A DNA stretch of 64,000 bases from Syntrophaceae bacterium. Lineage in GTDB: Bacteria > Desulfobacterota > Syntrophia > Syntrophales > PHBD01. The position numbers and the translations under genes were made by a program. The stretch lies in NCBI GenBank assembly GCA_013177825.1, contig JABLXX010000007.1, forward strand, positions 105,487-169,486, written 5' to 3'. Of the stretch, positions 27,555 through 35,177 are shown piece by piece. The first letter of the stretch is position 1. Every line of letters starts with the position of its first letter. Below the pieces are notes generated by a model, which saw only the letters and a list, made by a program, of their open reading frames with translations, did not search any database and was not told the origin of the DNA.

Positions 27555-27612
27555 GGGCTGTTCAAAAATGGTCGGATGCAAGGCGCCCGAAGTCCCGAGC
27601 CGTGAATAACCT
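27555..27612 (+). repeat. Interspersed repeat, GGGCTGTT type
   Basis: Starts GGGCTGTTCAAAAATGG and continues CGGATGCAAGGCGCCCGAAG. The same pattern with few changes occurs on the minus strand at 63545-63604. It sits 28 bases before the second repeat and upstream of the DUF2284 gene. Confidence 0.7.
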
Positions 27613-27640
27613 ATCTCCGTAGTCTCTGAAACTCCGCATG

Positions 27641-27765
27641 GACGACGTCGCAAAAGGCTCGCAGGCAAGGCGCGCAAGCCCCAAGGAGCGAGGCGTACTT
27701 TTTCGTATGCCGCAGTGACGAGGGGGAAAGCGCAACGCAGCATCCGGGCTTGTTCCGAGGTCGTC
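27641..27765 (+). repeat. Palindromic interspersed repeat next to the adenosyltransferase stop codon
   Basis: 125 bases with imperfect terminal inverted repeats (GACGACGTCGCAAAAGG against GACGACCTCGGAACAAG read from the other end) and a central hairpin GCGTAC-TTTTTC-GTATGC. The core GCAGGCAAGGCGCGCAA is shared with the copy at 55942-56063. Its end abuts the TGA of the adenosyltransferase gene with no spare base. It resembles a small non-autonomous mobile or REP-like element. Confidence 0.75.
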
Positions 27766-28323
27766 TCAGTATTCGATGCCGGCTCTCTCCTTAATCCCCT
27801 TGCTGTAATGATGACGGACCTCCCGGATCTCGCTCACCGTGTCGGCCAGTTCCACGATCTCCGGAGGCGCGTAACGGCCCGTTAGAATCAGGTCCACCTC
27901 CGGCGGTTTGTTCCTTATCAGGTCCAGCAGGTCCGGCAGAGGGATCAGCTTGAAATCGATGGCTACGTTGATCTCGTCGAGGATCACCATGTCATGGGTG
28001 CCGGCGGTCAGGGCCTCGCGGGCCATCTCCAGCCCTTGCCGTGCCAGTTCTACGTCCACCGGCGCCGGATTGTCCCGCATGACAAAACTGTCGAGGCCGC
28101 TCTGGACGATCGTGATCCCCGGAAGATGCTTCTCCGCCGCCAGGACCTCCCCATACTTTCTGCCTTTCATGAACTGGATCACGAGAACCTTCCGTCCGTG
28201 TCCGACAGCCCGCAGGGCCTGCCCCATGGCGGAAGTGGTCTTTCCTTTTCCGTTTCCCGTCAGGACCATCACCAGTCCCCGGTTGAACCGGGATGCGGCT
28301 TCCGTGATTCGGTCGTTGCTCAC
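27766..28323 (-). CDS. cobO: Cob(I)yrinic acid a,c-diamide adenosyltransferase (CobA/CobO/BtuR type)
   Basis: Makes adenosylcobalamin, the cofactor of the mutase encoded upstream. 185 residues from a GTG start at 28323, chosen because AAGGAGA lies just upstream. The P-loop GNGKGKTTSAMGQALRA is near residue 25; VIQFMKGRKYGE and MVILDEINVAIDF are typical of the family. It is the last gene after mutase large subunit, small subunit and meaB, but a terminator-like hairpin separates it from meaB. Confidence 0.92.
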   Translation of the reverse strand: MSNDRITEAASRFNRGLVMVLTGNGKGKTTSAMGQALRAVGHGRKVLVIQFMKGRKYGEVLAAEKHLPGITIVQSGLDSFVMRDNPAPVDVELARQGLEMAREALTAGTHDMVILDEINVAIDFKLIPLPDLLDLIRNKPPEVDLILTGRYAPPEIVELADTVSEIREVRHHYSKGIKERAGIEY

Positions 28324-28382
28324 AGGCTCATCTCCTTCGCCCTCCCGTTCCATGACCGGAAGGCGGCGACACATCGCAACTG

Positions 28383-28442
28383 GAAGAAAAAACCCGGGAT
28401 CCCTCCGGGAGGCGCTCCCTCCGCGGGCGAAACCCCGGGTTT
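28383..28442 (-). terminator. Terminator-like structure after meaB
   Basis: On the minus strand AAACCCGGG pairs with CCCGGGTTT, enclosing a GC-rich 35-base insert with inner repeats, and a run of T (TTTTTTCTTCC) follows. It lies 28 bases past the meaB stop codon. It would end or weaken transcription before the adenosyltransferase gene. Confidence 0.6.
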
Positions 28443-28470
28443 ACCATCGTCTTCATCCGGACGGAACCGC

Positions 28471-29442
28471 TCAGTCCAAGCTTTTCAGGAACCGCCCGGC
28501 AATCTCTTCCGCCAGGGTGTATGGATCGGACTCTTTCTTAAGGAGCTTCTCGACCATCCCATCCATTTCTCCGGAAGCGACGAGTCCTTTCAAAACCGGT
28601 TCGAGAACGCACGTACGAACGGCCTCATTGAGCTCCACCACTGCCTTTCGCCGGATCCGGGAACCCAGGAGGTCGTGTTTCACCAGGTGATTGTAGTGCT
28701 CCTCGATCGTGGCTGTCATTTCCTCCAGGCTCTTTCCGAATCCATCCGGCTCGAAGGCGTTCTCCACCCGGAGGATGGGTGGCCGCCAGCCTCCAGGGAA
28801 TGTATTCGGCGGCGCCATGTCCAGCATGGCCATGAGTTCCCGCCGCAGTTTCGACGAGCCTTCCCGGTCGGCCTTGTTGATCACGAAAACATCGGCGATT
28901 TCCATGATCCCCGCCTTGATGGCCTGAATCTCGTCTCCCATCCCCGGAATCAGCACCACGACAACCGTGTGGGAGTGGTTGATGATGTCCACTTCCTGCT
29001 GGCCGGTGCCGACGGTCTCCACAATCACCATGTCCATCCCCATGACGTCCATGACGTGGATAGAGTCGCCGACGGCTTTCGCCAGGCCGCCCAGGGCGCC
29101 CCGGGTTGCCAGACTGCGGACGAAGACGCCCGGGTCTTCCGCATGTCGCTGCATGCGGATCCGATCGCCCAGGATGGCTCCCCCTGTAAAAGGGCTGGTG
29201 GGATCCACGGCGAGGACGCCCACTGTTTTATCCCGCTTCCGGAAACACTCGACAAGGCCGTCCACCAGGGTGCTCTTTCCCGCCCCGGGCGAGCCGGTGA
29301 TACCGATCACGTGGGCCTTTCCGGTGAGGGGGAAGATGTGCTTGATGGTAGCACGGGCCTCGTCAACGCCGTCTTCCAGGTGACGGATGAGGCGGGAGGC
29401 CGTCCGTACGTCCCCCGCCTTGATTTTTTTTACTTTTTCCAT
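28471..29442 (-). CDS. meaB: MeaB/ArgK GTPase chaperone of B12-dependent mutases
   Basis: G-protein that guards cofactor loading and protects acyl-CoA mutases. About 323 residues. Walker A GITGSPGAGKSTLVDGL near residue 47, SLATRGALGGLAKA, the switch region VETVGTGQQEVDI and the guanine motif INKADREG are present. The start at 29442 follows CAAGGG; an upstream ATG at 29466 overlaps the mutase small subunit and lacks a ribosome binding site. The gene is five bases after the small-subunit gene, so the pair is in one operon. Confidence 0.93.
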   Translation of the reverse strand: MEKVKKIKAGDVRTASRLIRHLEDGVDEARATIKHIFPLTGKAHVIGITGSPGAGKSTLVDGLVECFRKRDKTVGVLAVDPTSPFTGGAILGDRIRMQRHAEDPGVFVRSLATRGALGGLAKAVGDSIHVMDVMGMDMVIVETVGTGQQEVDIINHSHTVVVVLIPGMGDEIQAIKAGIMEIADVFVINKADREGSSKLRRELMAMLDMAPPNTFPGGWRPPILRVENAFEPDGFGKSLEEMTATIEEHYNHLVKHDLLGSRIRRKAVVELNEAVRTCVLEPVLKGLVASGEMDGMVEKLLKKESDPYTLAEEIAGRFLKSLD

Positions 29443-29446
29443 GATG

Positions 29447-29851
29447 TCATGCCCTTGGTTGAACATTCGTGTTGATCCATTCTACGATGCTGTCGAGCGT
29501 GGCCCCCGGCGTAAAAATCGCCTTGAGGCCGGCATCAAACATGAGTTTGAAATCCTGGTCCGGAATGATCCCGCCGCCGATGACGGTGATATCGTCCGCA
29601 CCCTTATCCTTCAGTAGCGTCACCACTGCCGGGAACAGATAACGGTGGGCTCCCGACAGGCAGCTCAGTCCGACAATGTCCACGTCTTCCTGGATGGCCG
29701 CCGCAGCGATCTGTTCGGGCGTCTGATGGCAGCCCGTATAGATGACTTCAAAACCCGCATCGCGGAAACAGCGGGCCAGTACGCGGGCTCCCCGGTCATG
29801 ACCGTCCAGGCCCGGTTTCGCAACCATGATTCGCAGTTTCTTGTCTGCCAT
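29447..29851 (-). CDS. Acyl-CoA mutase small (B12-binding) subunit, IcmB-like
   Basis: 134-residue cobalamin-binding domain as a separate subunit. The motif DGHDRG at residues 16-21 supplies the His that ligates cobalt from below; GLSCLSGAHRYLFPAVV and VIGGGIIPDQD are the other binding motifs. The size equals IcmB of isobutyryl-CoA mutase (about 136). It follows the large subunit after 21 bases. On its own the domain does not tell which acyl-CoA is used. Confidence 0.92.
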   Translation of the reverse strand: MADKKLRIMVAKPGLDGHDRGARVLARCFRDAGFEVIYTGCHQTPEQIAAAAIQEDVDIVGLSCLSGAHRYLFPAVVTLLKDKGADDITVIGGGIIPDQDFKLMFDAGLKAIFTPGATLDSIVEWINTNVQPRA

Positions 29852-29872
29852 TGAACTGTCCCTCCCTCCTCG

Positions 29873-31561
29873 TTAGTAGAGTCCCGGATCGCGGTATTCA
29901 CCGAACACTTCGCGGTAGACGTCGCAGATCTCCTGCACGCTGGCCAGATTCTTCACGGCCTCGATGCAGTAGGGCATGACGTTCTCGCCCTTCTTGCAGG
30001 CGCCCTTGAGGTCGTCCAGGCAGCGCTTCACGGTCTTGTTGTCGCGCTTCCGGCGGACGGCGCTGAGGCGTTCGATCTGCTCCTTCTCGACGCTGTCGTC
30101 GATCTCCAGGAACGGGATGGGCGCTTCATCGGCAGTCACGTACTTGTTGATACCGATCATGATCTTCTCCCCGGCGTCGATCTGGCGCTGGTACTTGTAG
30201 GCCGAGTCGGCGATCTCCAGCTGGGGATACCCTTTCTCGATGGCGGCGACCATGCCGCCCATCTCGTCGATCTTGTGAATGTACTCCCAGGCCTTCTCCT
30301 CCATCTCGTTCGTCAGGGCCTCGATGAAGTAGGAGCCTGCCAGCGGGTCGATGGTGTTGGCCGCACCTGTTTCCTCGGCGATGATCTGCTGGGTCCGGAG
30401 CGCGATCTGGACCGCGTGGTCGGAGGGCAGGCAGAGCACTTCGTCGAGGGAGTTCGTGTGGAGCGACTGGGTCCCGCCGAGGACGGCCGCCAGAGCCTCC
30501 GTGGCCGTGCGGACGACGTTGTTATAGGGCTGCTGCGCTGTCAGGGAGCAGCCCGCCGTCTGTGTATGAAACCGCATCCACCAGGACCGCTCGTCCTTGG
30601 CCTTGTAACGGTCCCTCATGGCCTTGGCCCAGATCCTCCGGGCCGCCCTGAGCTTGGCGATCTCCTCGAAGAAATCGATGTGGGAATTGAAGAAGAAGGA
30701 CAACCGCGGCGCGAAGGAATCCACATCGAGCCCCTTGCGGCGGATGACATCCTCCACATACTCCATGCCGTCCCGGAGAGTAAAAGCCAGCTCCTGCACG
30801 GCCGTGGCGCCGGCCTCCCGGATGTGGTAGCCGCTGATGGAGATGGTGTTCCACCGGGGGACATGCTTGGTGCCGAACTCGACGGTGTCGCTGATCAGTT
30901 TGACCGACGGCTCGGGAGGGCACATCAGGGTCTTCTGGGCGATGAACTCCTTCAGCATGTCGTTCTGGATCGTCCCGCCGATCTTGTTCAGGGGAATCCC
31001 CCTGATCTCAGCGGCGGCGCAGTACATGGCCCAGAGGGCCGTCGCCGGCGGGTTGATTGTCATGGACGTCGTCACCCGGTCCATGGGGATACCTTCGACG
31101 AGCTGGAGAAAATCCTCCAGGGTGTCGATGGCAACGCCGCACTTTCCACATTCCCCGCGGGCCTTCGGCGAATCGGTGTCATACCCCATCAGGGTCGGGA
31201 AGTCGAAGGCCGTGGAAAGCCCCGTCTGTCCCTCCTTGAGCAAGAGATGCCACCGCTGGTTCGTTGTCTTGGCGTCCCCCATGCCGGAGAACATGCGGAA
31301 CGTCCAGTACTTCCCCCGGTACCCCGTCGCCTGGTTGCCCCTGAGGAACGGAAACTGGCCCGGATACCCGATGTCCTGGACGAAGTCCATGTCCTTGATG
31401 TCCTCGGGCCCGTAGAGCCGCCGGATGGGAAGATCCGAGACGGTGGACCAGAGCGCCTCGGGCTTCTGGTCGGCGTTCTTGGAGATCACCTTCCGGACCT
31501 CGTCCTCCCACTTCTTCCGGAGCTCACTCGACTGCGTTAACACTTCCGTTGCGAAATACAC
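29873..31561 (-). CDS. Acyl-CoA mutase large subunit, isobutyryl-CoA mutase signature (IcmA-like)
   Basis: 562-residue TIM-barrel subunit of a B12-dependent carbon-skeleton mutase. Family motifs are plain: GQTGLSTAFDFPTLMGYDTD, NTISISGYHIREAGATA, YNNVVRTATEALAAVLGGTQ. Against methylmalonyl-CoA mutase, the substrate Tyr (in RQYAGF) is Phe91 here (RMFSG), and the carboxylate-binding Arg (in KEFMVRNT) is Gln209 (KEFIAQKT). Phe/Gln is the known isobutyryl-CoA mutase pair. So the likely reaction is isobutyryl-CoA to butyryl-CoA, not the propionate pathway; a related branched acyl-CoA is possible. The start is GTG with AGGAGGGGG upstream. Confidence 0.85.
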   Translation of the reverse strand: MYFATEVLTQSSELRKKWEDEVRKVISKNADQKPEALWSTVSDLPIRRLYGPEDIKDMDFVQDIGYPGQFPFLRGNQATGYRGKYWTFRMFSGMGDAKTTNQRWHLLLKEGQTGLSTAFDFPTLMGYDTDSPKARGECGKCGVAIDTLEDFLQLVEGIPMDRVTTSMTINPPATALWAMYCAAAEIRGIPLNKIGGTIQNDMLKEFIAQKTLMCPPEPSVKLISDTVEFGTKHVPRWNTISISGYHIREAGATAVQELAFTLRDGMEYVEDVIRRKGLDVDSFAPRLSFFFNSHIDFFEEIAKLRAARRIWAKAMRDRYKAKDERSWWMRFHTQTAGCSLTAQQPYNNVVRTATEALAAVLGGTQSLHTNSLDEVLCLPSDHAVQIALRTQQIIAEETGAANTIDPLAGSYFIEALTNEMEEKAWEYIHKIDEMGGMVAAIEKGYPQLEIADSAYKYQRQIDAGEKIMIGINKYVTADEAPIPFLEIDDSVEKEQIERLSAVRRKRDNKTVKRCLDDLKGACKKGENVMPYCIEAVKNLASVQEICDVYREVFGEYRDPGLY

Positions 31562-32014
31562 GTTACCCCCTCCTTTCCAAAGTATTCGCTACCAATGTTC
31601 AGCGCCGCGGACAGGAATCCCGGCGCATGCCTTCCCGAGTGGATCGGGACATCGGTTGTACGGTCGAAACGAAAAGGGAAACAACCCGCTGCGGAAACGG
31701 GCCAAGCGAACAGAACAGGGGAAATAACAAAAGAAACAGGGGGGTTGTGCGATATGAAGGGATCGTGCAATTATACCCTCCGACCTGACGGCCGCACATC
31801 TTCGAATGTTGTGTTTGAAACCCCCCTCCGGACCGAACACCGGATCAAGACGAGCGCTTCTGCCGAGAGCCTGAGGGTCCGGTACCGAAAGACCATCCCC
31901 ATGAACTGCGGGCACTGGTAAAGCGTATCTTTGCTAACTTGATTCCGGTCATTTGTCAAGAAATTGTCATAACCCGCCCGGGAGGTTATCCTTCTCCGGA
32001 AGCGGGTTCCGGAG
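31562..32014 (-). promoter_or_regulatory. Upstream region and promoter of the mutase operon
   Basis: 453 bases without a gene. On the minus strand TTGACA (31959-31954), 17 bases, then TAGCAA (31936-31931) form a promoter; at its predicted start lies CGCTTTACCAGT (31925-31914), the exact 12-mer also found at the thiolase promoter. A second, perfect TATAAT lies at 31775-31770 with a poor -35. The leader is 360 or 200 bases. No cobalamin riboswitch is recognised. Confidence 0.5.
31914..31925 (-). promoter_or_regulatory. Shared 12-base operator half-site at the mutase promoter
   Basis: CGCTTTACCAGT on the minus strand, identical to 20371-20382 at the thiolase gene. Here the second palindrome arm is degenerate (only three of six bases), so binding might be weaker or the site a half-site. 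Confidence 0.45.
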
Positions 32015-32890
32015 TCATGAGAAGCGTTGCTGGAGAACCACGCCCGCCACGATGAAAGACAGTCCCAAAACCGTGGAAGGAAGAATCGGCTCGCCGACCG
32101 TCACGGCAATGAAGAAAAGGGAAACGAAAGGGGAGAGATAGATCAGGTTGCCCACCTGGGCGGTGCTCCGGGACAGGGTCAGGGCCTTCAGCCAGAGGAC
32201 GAAGGTAATGCCCATCTCGAACAGGCCTATGTAGCATGCACCCAGAAGACCCGGAAGCGATGGCTCGCGCAGGGGAGCAAACAGGGCGAGGGCCACCAGT
32301 GTATAGGCCGTACCGAAAATGAAGCAGAGGAACAGTTTGAGAACCTCGTCCCGGGCATCTTTTACGTTAAAGAGCCAGAAGAGGGCCCACAGGATGGAAC
32401 TGGAGAGGGCCAGGGCCGCACCTGTCGGGTTGGTGAACCGGAGACTCTGGAGATCCCCCCGGGTGGATATAACCAGAACCCCGGCAAAACTGAGGAGGAT
32501 TGCGAACAAGCTCGCAGTGCGGATCTTCTGGCGAAGAATCAGGGCGGACAGGAGAACCAGCATGATGGGCCAGGTGTAATTCAGGGGCTGGGCCTCCTGG
32601 GCGGGGAGGAGGTCGTAGGCCTTGAAGAGAATCAGGTAATAGGCAAACGGGTTCAGCAATCCCAGGATCGCCGAATGGAGCCATTCCCGACGGGTCATGC
32701 CCCTGAGTAGTCGCAGTTTTCCCTGGATGCAGAGAATCCCGAAGATCGCCGCCGCAGACGTCAGGGACGCAAGGAAAAGCATCTCCAGGAACGACAGGTA
32801 GCGCAAAGTGATCTTGAATGCCGAGGCCACCGTCGACCAAAGCAGCACTGTTGCCAGGGCGTACCCATAGGCCTTCTTCTGGTTGTCCAT
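32015..32890 (-). CDS. EamA/DMT family transporter
   Basis: Inner-membrane exporter-like protein of the drug/metabolite transporter superfamily, 291 residues with ten predicted helices in two EamA repeats (about 8-140 and 150-285). Second-repeat features include NPTGAALALSSSILWALFW and TPV-like turn regions. The substrate is unknown. It stands alone, divergent from a solute-binding lipoprotein gene and upstream of the mutase operon. Confidence 0.88.
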   Translation of the reverse strand: MDNQKKAYGYALATVLLWSTVASAFKITLRYLSFLEMLFLASLTSAAAIFGILCIQGKLRLLRGMTRREWLHSAILGLLNPFAYYLILFKAYDLLPAQEAQPLNYTWPIMLVLLSALILRQKIRTASLFAILLSFAGVLVISTRGDLQSLRFTNPTGAALALSSSILWALFWLFNVKDARDEVLKLFLCFIFGTAYTLVALALFAPLREPSLPGLLGACYIGLFEMGITFVLWLKALTLSRSTAQVGNLIYLSPFVSLFFIAVTVGEPILPSTVLGLSFIVAGVVLQQRFS

Positions 32891-33065
32891 AAACCTCGCG
32901 ACACGTCAGGAAGGGAGAACTGCCAAAACGGGAAACAGGCCGGCGGAAGGCCGGTTTTCTCCTTATCATCGCCCTCCGGGGCGCACAAGGGGTTCCTTGC
33001 ATTCGACCGCCGTCAGGGAGGCGGCCTCGCCCTCGTCCCCGGAGCCCCGCCGGCAGTTATTCTCC

Positions 33066-33094
33066 TTGATTCGCACCGGACATTCCTTTATCAA
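33066..33094 (+). promoter_or_regulatory. Promoter candidate of the solute-binding lipoprotein gene
   Basis: TTGATT (33066-33071), 17 bases, TATCAA (33089-33094); each hexamer matches four of six consensus positions. A ribosome binding site GGGAGG follows at 33117. Confidence 0.45.
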
Positions 33095-33131
33095 AATGGG
33101 CACAACCCGATAGACAGGGAGGATGCCGCTC

Positions 33132-34298
33132 ATGAAGAAGGTGTTTACATCCGCGATGCTGTTCTCGCTCGTGCTGCTCCTGGCCGGCTGCGGCGGCGAC
33201 GGCAAGCTGAAGGATCTCCGGATCGGACTGATTGCGGAACTGACGGGCGAATCCTCCGCAGTGGGCATCTCCTGCAGAAACGCCGCCGAGCTGGCCGTCC
33301 GGGAAATCAACAGCGGAGGAGGCCTTGTGATCGGGAGCAGGAAATACAAAGTCGAGCTCCTCGTTGCGGACAGCGGCGGCCAGGCGGAGGCATCGGCCGC
33401 GGCGGCCAGGAAGCTGATCGACAGCGACAAGGTCGTGGCCATCGTCGGACCCAACGAAAGCCGCTTTGCGATCCCCGCCTCGGATGCCGCCGAGATCGCC
33501 GGGACCGTCCTCATATCGCCTTCATCCACCACTCCCAGAACAACCTTGGATGCCAAAACGGGGGGGCCCAAGAAATACGTGTTCCGGGCCTGCTACATCG
33601 ATCCGTTCCAGGGGCAGGTCCTGGCAAAATTCGCCCGCAACGAGGAAAAGGCCGAAACGGCCGCCGTCCTTTTTGACGGTTCGTCGGATTACAGCAGAGG
33701 CATCGCGGAGGTCTTTCGGGACGTCTTCCTTAGAAAGGGAGGGAAGGTCGTGGCGTTTGAATCCTATGACCCCGGTGACAAGGACTTCACCACCCCGTTG
33801 ATGAAAATCAAAAATGCCGGGCCGGACGTGATTTTCCTCCCCAATCATTACACGGAAGTTCCCAACCAGATCCGGCGGGCCAGGAAGATCGGGATTCATG
33901 CCCCATTCCTCGGCAGCGACTCCTGGGGTACGGCGGATCTTCTGAAATCATGCGGGAAAGACTGCGACGGCATTTATTTCAGCACCCACTTTTCCGTGGA
34001 AATGGCAACGCCGTCTGCCAGGGCATTTGTGGAGTCCTACAGAAAAGCGTATAGCGTCCTGCCCGACGATGTGGCCGCCCTGACCTACGACTCCTTCGGC
34101 CTTCTCTGGCAGGCCCTCCGGACGGCGGGCAGGCTGGACCGCCAGGCCGTGCGGGACGCACTGGCCAGGATCCCCGAATACGACGGGGTCACCGGGATCA
34201 TGCAGTTCCGGGAAGGTTCGGGGGACCCGATCAAGAGCGCCGTCATGATGAAGATCCAGGACGGGCGGTTCGTGTGGTCCGCCAACGCCAATCCGTGA
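33132..34298 (+). CDS. Branched-chain amino acid type ABC transporter substrate-binding lipoprotein
   Basis: 388-residue periplasmic-binding protein of the LivJ/LivK (type I) fold anchored by lipid. The signal peptide ends in LLLAGCGG with the lipobox Cys at residue 20. The mature part begins LKDLRIGLIAELTGESS and contains VVAIVGPNESRFAIPASDAA. The ATG at 33132 is chosen because GGGAGG lies nine bases upstream; the ATG at 33123 abuts it. It is near, but not in, the liv permease operon and may supply an alternative ligand specificity. Confidence 0.9.
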   Translation: MKKVFTSAMLFSLVLLLAGCGGDGKLKDLRIGLIAELTGESSAVGISCRNAAELAVREINSGGGLVIGSRKYKVELLVADSGGQAEASAAAARKLIDSDKVVAIVGPNESRFAIPASDAAEIAGTVLISPSSTTPRTTLDAKTGGPKKYVFRACYIDPFQGQVLAKFARNEEKAETAAVLFDGSSDYSRGIAEVFRDVFLRKGGKVVAFESYDPGDKDFTTPLMKIKNAGPDVIFLPNHYTEVPNQIRRARKIGIHAPFLGSDSWGTADLLKSCGKDCDGIYFSTHFSVEMATPSARAFVESYRKAYSVLPDDVAALTYDSFGLLWQALRTAGRLDRQAVRDALARIPEYDGVTGIMQFREGSGDPIKSAVMMKIQDGRFVWSANANP

Positions 34299-34328
34299 AG
34301 GAACAGTGATTTCTTCGAAAGAAGCTTC

Positions 34329-35045
34329 CTATCCGGGCCGGCCGGTACGGAGACTCTGCTTCAGGTAACGCTTCGTCCAGGGACAGCAGGCGATGCAGAT
34401 GCCGCAGATCGTGGTGGCGCCGATGCCCGCCCGGCCGGAGAGATCACGGGCGGCGGTATAGCAGGCATGGACGTCCAGGATGTCATCCCGGTCCAGTCCT
34501 GCCTGCCATTCTTCTCCCCGCGGCGCCCGGCCGGGGCATGTATCCACGCACAGCCTGCAGGTCCCGCAGCGGGACGTTTCGACCGGAGGAGAGACCGTAA
34601 AGGGAGCATCGGTAAGGACCGTCATGAGACGGACCGCGGAACCGTAGGGCTCCGTGATCAAAAGGGCGTTGCGGCCGATCCAGCCCAGCCCCGCGCGGGT
34701 GGCGACGGTCTTGTGGGGAAGAGGTGTCCGGAAGTCGGAGGAAAAGACTTCCCGGGTCGGCTCCGCGGGAACGGCCTCCCATCCCCTGTCGGCAAGGATT
34801 TCCGCGGCGGCCAGGCCGAGTTCGGCCAGGATCCGGTTGACCCGTCCGTATTCCTCAAAATAGGATTGTGTCGGTCCCGCCCCGATGCCGGAAACGACCG
34901 CCGGCTCGAGGGGCACTGCAATGGAAAGGCCGATCGGCAGGTCCATCCTGCAGCCGGATGGAAGATCCCGAAGATCCGCGAATCCCAGGAGGGCCGCCCC
35001 TTTTCGGTAGAGGGCGATTTTCAGCTCGGAGCGGATGTCGTCCAT
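34329..35045 (-). CDS. QueG-like 4Fe-4S protein (short form)
   Basis: 238-residue protein related to epoxyqueuosine reductase (COG1600). It keeps VATRAGLGWIGRNALLI and two ferredoxin-type clusters, CGTCRLCVDTCPG and CGICIACCPW. Epoxyqueuosine reductase itself is over 300 residues and carries an N-terminal cobalamin-binding part; here the N-terminal region is shorter, so this is probably a paralogous redox protein, not the tRNA-modifying enzyme. It stands alone, convergent to the lipoprotein gene. Confidence 0.75.
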   Translation of the reverse strand: MDDIRSELKIALYRKGAALLGFADLRDLPSGCRMDLPIGLSIAVPLEPAVVSGIGAGPTQSYFEEYGRVNRILAELGLAAAEILADRGWEAVPAEPTREVFSSDFRTPLPHKTVATRAGLGWIGRNALLITEPYGSAVRLMTVLTDAPFTVSPPVETSRCGTCRLCVDTCPGRAPRGEEWQAGLDRDDILDVHACYTAARDLSGRAGIGATTICGICIACCPWTKRYLKQSLRTGRPG

Positions 35046-35177
35046 GGCTCCCTGACACGCCCGCCGGCGGCAGGCTGTCTCCCAATCTGAAAAGAATCCG
35101 CGCTTCTGTGAGCGTCCCCCGCATCACGCCCTTTCCGCAGCCGGGAGAGCATGCTTTCCCGGTTCCGTGCGGCCTCG

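Noticed and set aside
29447..31561. Simple annotation as methylmalonyl-CoA mutase of the propionate pathway
   Set aside because: The two residues that define methylmalonyl-CoA specificity are changed to the isobutyryl-CoA mutase pair, and no epimerase or carboxyltransferase gene is nearby.
31562..32014. Cobalamin riboswitch before the mutase operon
   Set aside because: No B12-box-like GCCACTG sequence with the expected flanking helices was found on the minus strand.
34329..35045. True epoxyqueuosine reductase QueG
   Set aside because: The protein is about 100 residues too short and its N-terminal region does not match; only the 4Fe-4S part is similar.
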